Below are positions 24,001-37,500 of a stretch of 64,000 nt of DNA, piece by piece; within the stretch, counting starts at the first letter, position 1, and every line of letters starts with the position of its first letter. Source of the DNA: Fasciolopsis buskii (Eukaryota > Platyhelminthes > Trematoda > Plagiorchiida > Fasciolidae); contig LUCM01005575.1 in NCBI GenBank assembly GCA_008360955.1, positions 62,001-126,000 on the forward strand. The letters run 5' to 3'. The position numbers and the translations under genes were made by a program. Below the pieces are notes generated by a model. The model worked only from the letters and a program-made list of their open reading frames with translations, was not told where the DNA came from and made no database searches.

Positions 24001-24930
24001 GTTCATCCCGCGGTAGACCCCACCTGTGAGAGAGTGGCTCTTTAGTTAACATTGCCTCTGAGTGTGGCAGAGCTGACTCGTGAATCGATCATGCTGGATA
24101 GATCGTGGTCAATACACAGGCGTGGATGCAATCCGATCGCGCCAGATAGCGGATGGGTACAGATGGCAGGACCAGACCGAGACCATGGTAGCTCACGGGA
24201 TTCCAGCTAACAGTCGGGGTAATAGGGTGACTGGAAGGCAAGACAGCGAATTTACAAACTGAGAAGGTCATATAGTGAGCTGCACCAACCATTCAGGATG
24301 AGTGATTTGGGTTCGATAACAAGATTGAATCAGGGGAAGTGCATTAAACAAAATGGACCGATCGGACAGTAACCAAGACAACTGACAAAGTAATGAGACT
24401 CAAAAGGAAGCAAATAATGAAAACATCCTGTAAATATGCGAAGTCTTCTATTAGTAAGGAGAGTTTTGTGCCGGTTCAGCTTGACTACTTGGGGACGGAC
24501 AGAACCGATATGGGGCTAGGATTGACTGACTGGAGAGTAGACTTCGAAACAGAAATAAGACCCTATATAGCACCACCCGTCCTGCTAAAAAATATCCTAA
24601 TTTCGTCCTGATTCTTCCGCTCGATTACTGTCCGATCCAGACAGTGAGAAATAATCAATTGCCAATTTTGTTTTGTATCCGTTGTCACATTCAAATCTAA
24701 TACTAACTACCGTAAGCTTATTTTGTGTGTATTCCGCTGACATCAAATCTGGTAGCACATGTGACTGAAACAGCCGAATAATTTTCGTGGAAGCCTTTGA
24801 CAAAAAACAAACAAACAAACAGTAAATGATGTGAACAATAATTTCATTTCTGGTCACTGAGGTGCGGGAAATTCCGTCAGTCTTTCAGTGCCAAACTCAT
24901 TCACCCATGCATTCATGAAGCGAACTAAGA
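24001..24930. other. No recognised feature
   Basis: Short open frames on both strands (24393-24611 plus, 24597-24857 minus) without splice or motif support. Confidence 0.35.
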
Positions 24931-24974
24931 ACGCACGCACACACACACACACACACACACGCACACACACACAC
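24931..24974. repeat. (AC)n microsatellite
   Basis: Over 20 AC units with GC interruptions at both ends. Confidence 0.95.
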
Positions 24975-27900
24975 GTCTTCTTTCTTACCCGCTCACTCTC
25001 ATTTATTCACTTATGCAAAACGAATTATTTACTGGTAACGCGAACTGATAGAACTGCTTATTAACATTTTACAATTCAGTCTCACTTGATTCCCTTTGAA
25101 CTACATCATGTTAGTCATCATCGGATTTTGTTGACCTCAAGAGTGACCGATTATCTGTAGACAGTTGTAACACTTTCCGACGCAGAAATCAAATCAGTCA
25201 TGTTCCAGTTATTAGGGACATGTCATGACTTCGGTCCCGTTGTGATCACAGAATTTAAACGAAAATGATTCAACCGGCTACCCGTGTTTCGCAAATCATG
25301 TTCTCGATGGTCCATAATAACAAACTTGGTTGTACTGGTCGGACTGGCCACTTTCCAGTGAAGTCAAATGTGAAAAATCTAAGAATATTTTTCACTGTTC
25401 ACGCTTAAATGCAGCACGAACTAACGGGTTTACAAGAACCTCACCTAACACTTCTCATTCACATTTTTCGTGCAACAAAACTGAGCAGTTCATTGTACCT
25501 TCCGCATCGTGGTCAGGTTGCTGATTCGCGAAAAAGTCCGTTTTATTGCATCACCATAAAAATCGAGGTAAATGAATGTATCCGAATTGTTTACGGCCAA
25601 GATAAACATGAACCATTGGGATTTGGTCCAGACAGTCTGGTGATAAAGTGTCATGCTCATAGGCGTGTGTTCCAAGTCCATCTAAACCGACTGGGCGACA
25701 TTGTGCGTGGGCATTCAGAAGTTCTGCTTTGCAAATTATCAATAGGAAAAAAAGACCTTATTGAATATCAACCGAGGATGTGTAGATCAAACATTCCGTT
25801 GACATGGCAACAAGAACATTATTTGGAATCGTCTAAAAGGTGTTTTGTATTTCTTATTGTTTACATACATCGAACTGATTTTCAGACGAACACTTCACCG
25901 ACTTCTGATTGTTTTGCTTTTGCTAGTGCAGACAACATCGTTTATTTAACATCCTGGCTGTTCATGAACAGTTCCCGTTCAACAGGTATCGATTCAATTT
26001 GGTAGAGGAGCTATCTGTAGCGAATTGTTGTTACATCAGACAAACACTGAATTTTCGCCCGATATTTCCACATGGCGGAACTGAAACAATGGTATAGTGT
26101 TGGTAATAAAATGTAGTACCGGGGTATTGGAGACAAATCCTTTCGAGCGAAAATGGTGTACTTGACAGTTACCTAAATCCGCTTTATAATTTTTGAAACC
26201 AAGAATGAGATGCAATAAACAATCAATCCATAATCAATCGGCATTCTGCACATTAAAAACCGTGGAAACTTCCCGTATATCGTACATAACATGATTCATA
26301 ATTTTTCTTCTTATGCGCGTTAACTTCACCCCTGCCAATCACAAAAGGAAGAAATTTTTGTCTAACTGCAGTGAAACGTTTCACACACGCAAGAATGGAG
26401 GATGTCCGATACAGTTTGTGCAGTTTTTGACAACTCGGCGGCAAGTTTTAGATTTTTGCCCTCGAAAATTAAACCTCTCTGCGTTCCGGCTGATTCCGAA
26501 ATCCGTGTGATAAAAAATTACGCAACAGTTGGCCTCACCCAGACAGAGGATTAGTCCTTTGATCTATCGGAAGGTGAACAGTCTCCCCGTGGGTAGGAAA
26601 AAACATATGTGGACTTCGAAAAAACAGAAAACTATCACCGATCGTGGAAATTCACACGATGTGCGTCGACCAGACCCGGAAATTAGCGCAGGGCTGCGAC
26701 AAATACAGCTTTACGAAACCGGGTGTATACGACCTATGGATAATTCAAACAAAAGGGTAATGTCAAAGGATGGGCTGTATAAAGTTGCACATTTTCGTTG
26801 TGGAAGAGAGACGTAAAACGTTACTATACACCAAACGTATCACTATATTTTTAGGTGCCCATGCGACCACAGTCGGCTGCCTACCGAGTCTACCTATTGA
26901 TGGATGTTCTTGGTTTGCTGCTGGCCGTCATGTCGCTCGTACTGCTGTTGGGTTGAGCATTGATATCGATTCCGGATGCAATTTGTTCGTCGGAGTTAAA
27001 TCAACCTACCAAATACTTTTCTTGCACAGCTCCAACATTTGACAGAAATCAGGTTGTGTAAATAGCTTAAGAATGATTTGCTTGAAAAAGTGTCACATTT
27101 CAGTTAACGATACATTCGTAAAGCCACTAGAAAATCAAAAATAAGAACCACCACCTAGATGCATGACGCAAGTAACCACGAGAAGCTTTTAAGGCATTCA
27201 GCCGTGATTCTCATCCAAGTAACGTGTATTGGCTAGAGTGAATAAAGGACAGCAATCCGAATGTCCCATCATGATGGTGGAGGTTTGGTAGATCATCACT
27301 CGGAGAACTCCTGGACTGTTTGAAAAGCCTGCACGTCAACATATACGGACGACACAGCTTGACAGATAGTTTTTTCAGTGATGTGAAACACTCATCACTA
27401 AGAAAGGATCGGCCGCAGTTAGGGAATTCTTTAACAGGGTAATGTATTCCGCAAGAGGAAGACAGAGAACTGCTGGTAAAAGCACTGAATTGCTTCAACC
27501 GGTCCATATGAGCAGGTAACGGTCGAAGCCGTTTTACACAGTTAAGAATGTGAAATTGTTAGTACAGATTTTCATCTGTTTTGTGCGCAGGGATTTCATA
27601 CTGTGTGGCGAGGGCAAGTCCATACATTCCCTTGATCGAAATAAAAAATATGGTCCTGGATGGTGAGGCAATCACGTAAAACTGGCAGGAAGTGGCAAAC
27701 CTCACCTAGCCGCTGACCTCAACGCTATTCAGTAGACGGAATTCATCTTCATTATCTCTGGTTAACACAATATTCAAACGTGTAACAGAGGTTGACTTGT
27801 CCTAGACACAGTCAGTTTAAAAAGGCAAACCGTTATATCGCAGATAAGCTGTCCAAAACACGTTTAGAGCAAACAAGGCTTCAAACATTGACCAGACGGT

Positions 27901-28499
27901 ATCCAGCATGCAAAAATACTGCTCCTGGGTAGGTAGGCCAGGCCTAATTGGCACAAGGGTAGTCGATTTAACGAACAGGTTTACGTAGGCCCTTGAGTTG
28001 TCTTAACTTCCGATGAATGATGAAAGGGCTTCTGAAAAGTCAGCGGTAACCATGGATCATCTCTTGTACGACATAGGAACACAAAATAGAATTTGAGTAA
28101 TGTGTACAACACATCAATTAAGATTGTGAAACCAGTGTACGGTCGAATCATGTTTGCTTGAGTTTACCAACAATGCGGTAATGGGGGTGCGAACTCGGCT
28201 ATATTCTGGCCACCTCATGACGGTGTACCAAACATCAAGACTATCAGTCGGTGGATTTTCCAAGCCAACGACCTTTTGGCACCAGATGAACCACTTTCGG
28301 ATGACGACGAGCCTCTCTGTAGAAAGTGAGGACATTGCCAGGAAATTTCCGGTGTATTACTAATTGGTACTTTGCGGGAGTGGGAGATTGAATGTAATTT
28401 TTCAAGTGACTTATCATGCTGTCCTGCCCAGTCTGGTGACAGGTATGAACGCTATATCATATGGCGTTGATATTCAATAAGCCACCCGGAATCAGCCGA
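24975..28499. other. Mostly unassigned DNA
   Basis: Contains a 198-codon plus-strand open frame (25409-26005), longer than chance would usually give, but with no recognised domain. Other frames (26529-26816 plus, 27211-27507 minus) are unremarkable. There is a perfect 14-base palindrome, GTGAAACGTTTCAC, at 26371-26384. No known element was seen. Confidence 0.35.
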
Positions 28500-28572
28500 G
28501 ATGGTTAAGGCCGAGTGGTTCGACTCGAAATCGCTCGTCTCAGAGTCTTGTCCCATTTCTCGAACGATGGCT
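28500..28572 (+). mobile_element. Weak tRNA-Ser-like fragment
   Basis: GATGGTTAAGGCCGAGTGGT and GACTCGAAATCGCTC resemble a rearranged serine-tRNA D-arm and anticodon region. The B-box region (CCCATTTCTCGAAC) is poor. Probably a tRNA pseudogene or SINE remnant. Confidence 0.22.
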
Positions 28573-29411
28573 ATGCACTGTTAATGATTTCTAACGAAAA
28601 TGAAACCGCTGTTCAGTGCTTCCATAGTTTCTAATGGCAAGTTGGATGCTGACACCGCATGATGAGCCATCTAGCTGACATATCAAATCTCCTACTATTC
28701 GAATAGATTTACATCCCATGGCTGACAGCATCTAAGTGGCAAATGGAAATACATGGATACAAACTGGCCAATAAGTCCATTTCTGTTTCATACCGCTGCA
28801 GAATATTTGGCTGCGTTCCCGATGCTGATCCGCATTCATATCGACAACAAACTTTACCAGATTTTTCCTCATTTGCCCGGTGTCTTCGAATGGTGCATCT
28901 GAATATTACATCAATGGTTCACACTGACATTTGATCGGTGTGAAACGAAGCGCATATTACGAGGTAACACTGCATTGGTGTTCCCGGGCTTTTCCGTGTT
29001 TATCTAAACGGGAACAAATTTCTTCTGGCCCATTTGGTTAACAAATTACAGAGTTGCGATCTCAGCTGACAAATCACACTCTGATTTTTATTTCTGGACG
29101 AGGAATCCCAGTCATACAAAACCCCCTGTTATTAGAGCTTGTTAATGCGTTTATGATGAAAAATACCCACTTCTATCAAACTATCGTCGGGTCTCCAGTG
29201 AGTAAAAACAGGAATAAAACAGTAAATGTGTTATAATGTAATATGCTAATGTGATCATCGGAGCGTGCGGTTGCCAGTGGTAACCGAAGCTAAGCAAAAA
29301 CAACAAAACGGTGACATTCCTTTGTCTACACTCTTTTAATCTATAAAAAATCCGACTAAATTTGGTCACGCATCAACTGTTCTACCTAGTGGAATGAACT
29401 AAATGCATTCC

Positions 29412-29432
29412 CACACACACACACACACACAC
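29412..29432. repeat. (AC)n microsatellite
   Basis: About ten perfect AC units. Confidence 0.95.
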
Positions 29433-29631
29433 TTTCGGCTATAATGGGTAGACGAAATGATCATTTTGCAAGACGGAAAACGAAGGGGAAAGAGAATGCA
29501 TGGCGCACTTGTTATTGGGTCCTAAAACGCCGATTTGTTTATGACATTTATTTTTTAGTGTTGTCTCGTCAGAGTAAGGGCGACAGTGGCACAGCATGTT
29601 ACAAATTGCTTATCAGCTTTTTTGTTTAATT

Positions 29632-29674
29632 TGTGTGTGTGTGTGTGTGCGTGCGTGCGTGTGCGTGTGTGTGA
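29632..29674. repeat. (GT)n microsatellite
   Basis: GT repeat with GTGC interruptions, about 43 bp. It lies only 200 bp from the AC tract at 29412. Confidence 0.95.
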
Positions 29675-30334
29675 GAGTAATAGTATGGTTTAGGTGATTA
29701 TTTGTTTAGCTTCATTCACAAACTACGGTAGGAAACCTTGGTTTTATTTTGCAGGTATCTTGATTGATAGCCGCTTTCTGTCAAGCTCAGTTGGTCTAAA
29801 TGCTTGAAGAATATATAGCCAACTAAGTTAGTCGATCAATTCAATTGATCATGATGCTTTTTATGAGGAAGGAAACAACAGTATGAGAATTGGGGCGGGA
29901 GTGAGAATTGCACGTTTCGAAAATTGATCCCATTTTGAAAAGAAGTGTGCCTGCACTGTTATTTCTGTATTTGTTAGTAGAAGCCAAGCGGTTGGTTTTC
30001 CTAGGCTCCTGATTATTGGGTTTGACCTTTAGATAACAAAGTTTCATCACCATTCGAAGAGATGTCGCCAGAGGGTGTGCGCAGTTAGTTTTCTTTTATT
30101 TGTAGGTAAGATTTAACTCCGGTGACCTTAGACATGGAACTAGACGTTTGTTTCTCTAATTAACCTTGCAGGATTGATATTTGATTTGAATAGTCTGGTC
30201 TCCTTCGCTGCATGACGTTGTTTTCCATTTCGAGTATGTGAACATTTAGTGATGTTTCCATAATTCGTTTCGTATAAATAATTCTAGTTTATGACTATGA
30301 ATCTCCATGGTTTTATTTATAGTCTAGTTGAACT

Positions 30335-31590
30335 ATTCGCCCCTCCGTCGATTGCATACGTGATCCAGTTTCATAGGTTTAATGACGTTATCATCTAACA
30401 ATTGCTAGGCTTCCACCAAGTCTCTCGAGTATCTCGACTTCACTGGTCTCGGAAGTTCGACTTCATACAGATTAAACTTGTGTCCTTGTTTATCCTTGTG
30501 AGCGCATATGAGTGTCTGATGTCTTCTTATAGTTATCTTGTGTTCAAGCATTAGGGTCAACTCTTCTATCCCGGTGTGGCTTATACAGCGTTTGTCGCAG
30601 TCCACGCATTTGTTTATGCACGCTAAATTTTTTCTTTCGTAGGTTTTCAGTTGTTCTTTTCATTTCGATGCGAGACACATCATATCTTTGGACAGCCTAT
30701 CAGCTACTATGGCTTTCTGAAGTTGAGGAACTCCCGCCGTCACTTCAGACGCGTTCTTACTGTATGGTAGAGTGCTTCTTTGATTCGACTGTGTTCTTTG
30801 GTCATTTTCCTTCCTCATCTCAGGAACTTACTACTTTCTTAAATTTTTACAATTTCTGAAAGAATTCGATGTAGTGAAGGTGATACTGATTGTTTTGTTT
30901 CTTCAGTATGCCAGCATTTATTGATGACGATGGCGCCATCAGCATATCTGACCCAAAATCTCTGGCGGAATCCTTGATAGTAGTCTTTACCAGGGCCTGC
31001 ATTATGGCTTCAACGAGATATTCGGACATGAATTAACCAATCGGTTCATGCGATTTTTTCATTGCTATTCTGGTCAAATTTGAAGTACATGTACAAGGAC
31101 AGATGCAGTTGTTTGTATAATGCTTGTCTTTCCCGTGGTTTGTCTGAGTTGTATTCTTGCTTAAGTTCTCTCGTTACCCTCATTGGTGGATTCAAATCAG
31201 CCAAAGTAAAAAGCATTGAACTATCTAAGGAACTCAGGGCTTTGTATTCTTCCACAATTATTGTTTATAATTCTACCAAGAACTTCTGGCTGCTGGCTAC
31301 GGAATGGTTTGATCCACATATCGGTGGGTTCAGAAATTTCCATAGATCTTTTGCTAGTTTGCAGACTGTAATTCCATGCAGAAAGGCAACAGGTCTAAAC
31401 GGAATACCTATGTATGCCTTCGACAATCCGAATATTTGTACAGCGTCTGACGAGTCAGCCCTGATCCTCCAGTATTTCACTGCAGTTACATAACTTCCGC
31501 AAGGTTCTTTCGATTTTATTCATTTTTTACAGGGGGTTCAGTATTGGAGTTTGTTGGACCAGAAATTAGTCCCTACATGCCAAAACGCGC
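30335..31590 (-). mobile_element. Penelope-like retroelement relic (RT plus GIY-YIG)
   Basis: Minus strand, read from 31590 down. FGLSKAYIGIPFRPVAFLHG matches the RT block 'GLPKxHKxGxPxRPI' of Penelope-like elements, followed by KLAKDLWKFLNPP. RFWVRYADGAIVI near 30919-30957 matches the catalytic YVDD block, but the second Asp is Gly. At 30600-30340 CDKRCISHTG, HKITIRRHQTLICAHKDKQG and GHKFNLYEVE match the linked GIY-YIG endonuclease, with the YIG tyrosine lost. Frame changes and stops occur throughout. No terminal repeats were identified. The order (RT, then GIY-YIG, then stop) fits the family. Confidence 0.72.
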
Positions 31591-33299
31591 TCCCTGGTGT
31601 TAGTTCGGAATAGTTCATTTTATTCAAATCTATTTCTGTTTTAACTTGAAACAGTCAACCGAATAATGAGTGAAAACTGTTGGACTAGTTATTTTGATCG
31701 GATCCGTATCCGTTAACGCCACCCACGGCGCAATAAATCCCAGGAAGATCAACCCAGGAAACTCATGCGCTTCTTCACAGTTATCAAGTCTAATCGGATA
31801 TTCACGGTAGTCATAATGGACAGCCTGTCGTGCTAGTCAGACTTTGTCCTCAACTTGTCTCATCAAATTAAAAGGCATGAATTTCGTCCAACGAACGGCC
31901 TTCCTGCCTTCCAACTGACTGAATGTCACAGAAGTATACATTCGAAGAAAGTATCGAGGAGTTGTTGGGTCGAGCAATGGAAAGCAATAAATTAGATATA
32001 TGAATCAGTTTTGAAGATAATTATCAAGGGCCAGCTTGGGAAGAGCAAATGGTAAAAGTGACCTGATACCAAGAACAGTACGAAATAACGAATATTCGGT
32101 GCATGTCCGGAGGATCACCTTGTGGGAAAATTATGGCATGCTGTTTGTTGCTGGATGTTTAGGCTCACTGCAAAGTTCTAGTCCCGCTCGTCATATTGTT
32201 GCCAACGGACAGAAATATTATATCGATTTTTTCAGAATGACAACGAGTCTGCACGTGGTTTTCTTGTTCTATAGGGCTGTGAACTCATCACCACAGAACG
32301 AATGGTCCCAGGTGGTCACTGTCCATAACGACTGCAACGGTTCCACATGTTTACACATCCCATATGTTGATGTGTTGATTCATTAGCATACCATGTCTGT
32401 ACACCCTGGGGATGCATCCAGATTGCAGAAATATTGATTTTCTGATGATCAGAAAAGGACATTTCGATCCAAAAAGACAGGTTCCACTTATGTGTATGGT
32501 TGTCTGGTGGGGGCTTAGCGAAAGGTATACTATGGAAACATCAGCGTTGCTGAACTTTATCACACACCATCTCACGTTCATAATCATCAGTACAAACCAG
32601 TACCCCAATGCAAACAATAACCATAACGGCAAAAACTCACGATGACAAAACTAATAAAAACTAATACAATTCTTGTTCCATTCCCCAGCTCCACGCAATC
32701 GGCGAACCAATCGAGACCCATAAGTCCTTACATATTTACTTGTCATTTGCGATAATTTAACTCAGGAAGAGCTTTATAATCTTGGTGAGGTTGTCAAATG
32801 AACAGGTGATTGACGATAAATTGGGTCAAAACCACAAATGATGATAATAATGGTAGTACTAATAGTAGCGATATTGATAATGACAATGAAAATAATGATC
32901 GGAATGATTGATTGTGACCATGGATGTGTTTTTTTTATCCCAGATCATTCATCCTTAGTCGAATTGGTATCGTCAGTGGGTAGACAACGGGTGATGATAG
33001 CTGCAGTCTGAATACCATGCTTAATGACCACATGACTTTGAAAAACATCAATCTGAGTTAAAAAAGAAGATTAATGAGGGGAATCACTGACAATGAAAGG
33101 AATGGTACCGATTTCGTTCTGAACCCGTCATTATCAATCAGTCAACTTGGTAGATTCAGTAGCATATCTCTCCTAGCCCATGCAATCATTTGTTTTCCCA
33201 TTTTCACTAGCTTATGTTAACGAATGACGTGCCTCATCAGCCACGTTAATACCCCTGTGCAGTAAATTGTTTAAAGGACGTCCGTCGTGACCTACGGCA
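31591..33299. other. No recognised gene; ATR-rich tract
   Basis: Includes a degenerate ATA/ATG/ATR-rich stretch at about 32838-32915 and a 116-codon plus-strand open frame (32036-32386) with no recognisable motif. No retroelement identified. Confidence 0.35.
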
Positions 33300-34515
33300 A
33301 TAAACCTACGCCTATTATTTAGTACCCGCGAAAGGGGTGTGTGAGAATCAAGCCGATTTCCGACGTGATCGGGGCCGATTGATTAAACATTCACTCAGCA
33401 ACATATCTTTGAATATAAGCTTATGTTTTGCCGATCGTGTTTTCATTGACCTGAAAGCGGTGTTCGAATCAGTCGATCTTGAAGTTCTGTGGCGCTGCCT
33501 GCCGCTCAAGAGGAAGCCAGAGAAATTCGCTTCGCTTTTCCAGTCTCTGTGTTCAAGTATCTGAAATCGAGTTTGTGCTAACGGGGATCCTTCACCTGAA
33601 TCCATTGAAAGAAGTGGCATTCTCCAGGTTTGCATTCTGTCACTTTCCCTTTTCAACTCTATCGTCAAGATGGCAACAGGAGTTGCCTTATCCTCCTTTG
33701 AGAACGGTGGCATCGCTGTTTGTTCAAACAGGAAATCGTCTGACTGAGAATACTCTGACGACTTTGTGCTACTGAGTGAAGACACAAACAAGTTGGACTT
33801 TTTCTTCGAGCGTCCAAACAATGGTATAGATGTGTATTGGTAGCGTTTTGCACCGTGGAGGCAAAAAATATTGTTGCAGGGCTGATTGGTTCGAATCGGG
33901 ACCTTGTTGTTAGAAGAGAGCTGGGTAAAGTAGACAGGTTGAATTACTTGGACAGTTGTATCACACCATGTGCGTTGCATATCGGTTGCAATGCTTTCAT
34001 ACACACGGAAGTTCCGATTGGAATTCACGAATTTGAGGCATCTGTGGGATCTTCGTGACACCCGGTTATCAATCGAAGGTCGAGCAAACATATAGGGGCA
34101 GTGAAGTCGGTGTTGCTACGCGTCTCAGAAACATTAGTGTTGAGAAATAGTGTGTGAAGACGTTTGTTGTGTGATCACCATTTCTTTCGTATTGTTAGTA
34201 GAATATGGTGGGAGAATTGCGCCAGTAACTGAAATTTTATGCGTACTGTACTTGTCGCAGTGTTCTATCTTCGAAAGAGGCAATGAATCGGAATGGGCTA
34301 AGGCGGTTGGGACATGTGCTGTGCATGTTCACAAAACCACTGGTTCGTTGCACGCTGTTCGTTGAGACGAGTAATGTGTGGAAGATGATTGAAGGTGGTG
34401 AGTCAATGACGGGTGGAAAGTATGAAGACTTTAATGGACTGACTGATGTAGGCAGAGTTAATCTATGGGTTGGGATGCACGAAATTCCACCAACTGGTGA
34501 TTGGAGGTAATATGT
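33300..34515 (+). mobile_element. RTE-type non-LTR retrotransposon, RT to C-terminus
   Basis: Starts in the RT domain: TTATTTAGTACCCGCGAAAG at 33317 onward parallels the 57.08 kb copy. It continues with DLKAVFESVDLEVLW (33450-33495), and the catalytic block EYSDDFVLL at 33748-33774. After the RT come LNYLDSCITPC (33940-33972) and the C-terminal RRLGHVLCM (from 34298) to about 34510. The YSDD keeps both aspartates. There are several frameshifts and stops, and part of the RT fingers and palm is missing. The endonuclease is absent, so this is a 5'-truncated, dead copy. The 247-codon minus-strand frame at 33348-34091 is its antisense shadow. Confidence 0.72.
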
Positions 34516-37500
34516 GTTGTGGCTCAAAGTCGCAGGCATCGGCGGTGTTTCATTCGAAAGGTTTTTTGTTCTTAATAGCTGTCCGATCTATTATTTTTTG
34601 GTCGACCTTTCAGTATTTCCCGTTTTGCTTTTCCGAATGGGTGATGTTGCGAAGTGGTGACCAAAACCCGAGCAAGCTGTTGCAGGTTTAGTGATTGCAA
34701 CGAACTGCACTAAACTTTGGCCCTTGGAAACATTCGTTTAGGCTAGCGCTAAATCATATTCGTTATTCATAATTTACCGAATTCTAACTTAGATAATTTT
34801 ACAGTTGTTAACCAGCAGCTGGATTAATTACGAGTCAGTTAACTGGTTATGCTGTTTTTTGATAGCTCATTCCATATTCATTCGATCTGTTTCACCAGGG
34901 GAGAGATGCATTATCGTAAATCATATTAATTAACGCCTGTACAACCGGCGTGACAATGGACACTGATCAGACATACCCCCCGTCTACTCAATTCATCAGA
35001 ACGGAAGTGGGACAAAGCTGGTGAAACGGTGATATTTCTATTGAACTTTTGAATGCGCTAATCTAGAATAATCTCACTTGTAGTATGGGAAGAAAATGAG
35101 CAAATGACGAGAAAAAAAATTACGTGCATTTTTCAAGAACTCGATCCAGTATAAAAGCTACCCTTACAGTCATCCCACCCACGTTTGAGTTGATAGTTTC
35201 CTTACAAAACTATACTTGGCTGCTAATATAAATATGACTTTCCTAGTCAACTCTGTCGTTGATGTAGGATTCGTCTTCAGAAGGTGTCTTGGGAATTCTT
35301 CGCCGAATTCATCGGCCCTTAGACTTAGGATGACCATACAACTAGTAAACTCGTAAGGATGTATCTAGAAATTCAGAAAGAACACTAAGTGAGATAGTTT
35401 GCTCTTCCAAACTTGGATTTAATCGTGTCCAAGTCGGTTGTTCGGCTGAGGGGACGTGCGTAGGCAGTCGGATTTAGTTGTGGCTAATCCTTTGCTAGAA
35501 AGTAAGCGCAAACTTACTTTGCCTACTAACTAAATCGATAAGTAGCCAATTTGAAAAATCTAGAGATACTATACCGATAGCCATGATGTCTTATCATACG
35601 GAGGCCCAATACTCGGATGACAATGAGGAGAATTGCGAAACAATGACTAGATCCTATTGTTAGGTATCAGTCGTTCGAGGTGATAAGGCGACTGTTGTCT
35701 TTATTGGGTTCGATATTTTTGGTCGGCAACTCAATAGGTTTACGGTTAATACATGATGGACCGCCGTAAGGCAGTTCGACGAAAATCAACCATATGCATT
35801 CACGGTTAATGAGCATAGATAAAACAATATGCAAATTTTTTGAAAATATGGTTCATTCGAGCCCGAAATAGGCCAGAAGTTGGCAAATGAGATGTTAGGA
35901 CTGGTGAATCACATGGTCTATGGGGGCGAAAAATCAATATACTGTTATTTGGAACCACGTGAGTGGGAACTCTCGGCAAACAGAAACGTCACGAGTAAAT
36001 CATGAGATTCGCTTGGGGTGATTTAATGAGTGTGCGAATGTTAGGGACAAACACAAAAATACTGTGCTATATGCGAATCAGAGTTGGAGTTTATATACTG
36101 TTAAGACAGAGGTGATGAAAACAAGTCAACTGGAAATGGAAAAGTCGGGCACAAGTTTGCTAACAGGGTTTTGTTAGGCAAAACGAAAGGGAGTGAGTTA
36201 CGCATCAAAATTCGACAGGAAAGGCTCACAAAGCCTAAATCAACGAGCAGTGAGAATGGTTCTCTCATGCCTTTAGCCATCTCTGGGTGACCAGTAACCT
36301 TCAACTAGGGAACATCATCTTCATTCACAGCATCATCGATCTGTTCTGTTCCATTACCATCATCTTAGTAATATATTACTAGAATCTCTCTTGCTGTCTC
36401 ATAATATGGTTGCATCAAAAGTACTTGAACCAACAGGACTTCGGTATCACCTGTCTTGCGAAATCACGAACTTCCAGCATTTTTTGCTCCTCATTCCCTA
36501 ATTTCCACCATTGTAAAACAGTTGATATTCCTTATCACTTTTCACTGTTTTTCTATCAATTATTTAAGTTTGCTAAGAATGAATCTCCTCAGCCTTTGCA
36601 TAGGTGAAGGTATCATTAGCCGCCCCAAACAAGTACACCGTGAAGTCCAAGAAAAGTCCTCACTAACATCGCCGAACAATTGCGCTTTGCCCTCTCCCAT
36701 AGCCCGCTTCGAACAAAGACCCAAATCCCCTGCAAAAACCTGCTCTCTGAAGATTGCCTTTGTATAGAAATTCTGGTCTGCCTTTCCTGAAAAGTGACAT
36801 GACAAAAGAAGGTGCCGTTTTCTTTGGATCACTATCCTACTTTAGTTTATGATTTATTTCGATTATAATTTTGGGTTCAGGAACTTTATGCAAATGTGTC
36901 AAAGTCGACAGATGATTATGCAGCCATAAAAGATTGTGAATTGGCAAATCCGACTATTCTGGTTTAGAAACAATAACAGTCGAAACGCGACCCCCCCACT
37001 CATTGATGTATGGCAACTCTCTCAACCTCGATGTTATGTCGCTGAAGAGTGAAAAAATTGATGGAAAATTTATCCATCCCTTGTAAAGATTAAATTCCGT
37101 CTGTAGATTAACAACCAAAAACGTCTCAACGATAAAAATTAGGACCGCCTGATATGAAGCGGCACTCAGGACTACTTATAGAGTTGTGTCACGTAACCGG
37201 GAAATCTGTTCCCAACCGGGAGTTGTTGGTTTTCACCCGTTGGAGAAAAAATTACGAACAAGAGGAAAGCTATACTAGTGCATATTATTCATGGCTTTCA
37301 TAGCTTTCATGACGAATATAAAGGTAGTAATTTTCTCATTTTCCGAGTTTGCAAAAGTTTTAAACACCACTTTCAAGTGAGCCCACATTCCCTGAATACA
37401 CTGCGCAACTGTGTAATTAGCAGACCGATATAATCTCGGTAACGGGGCTCCAGTGCGATCGGGATGAGCGATTGTGAACCCAACATCCTAGCCTCTAGGC

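Noticed and set aside
27211..27507. YTDD-like tetrad on the plus strand, suggesting a reverse transcriptase
   Set aside because: No other RT block on either side in any frame; the four residues are a chance match.
31062..31493. 143-codon plus-strand open frame
   Set aside because: Antisense to the Penelope-like RT blocks on the minus strand, with no motif of its own.
33348..34091. 247-codon minus-strand open frame, the longest in the window
   Set aside because: It lies exactly antisense to the RTE copy at 33.3-34.5 kb, whose RT motifs read on the plus strand. The open minus frame is a shadow of ancestral coding sequence.
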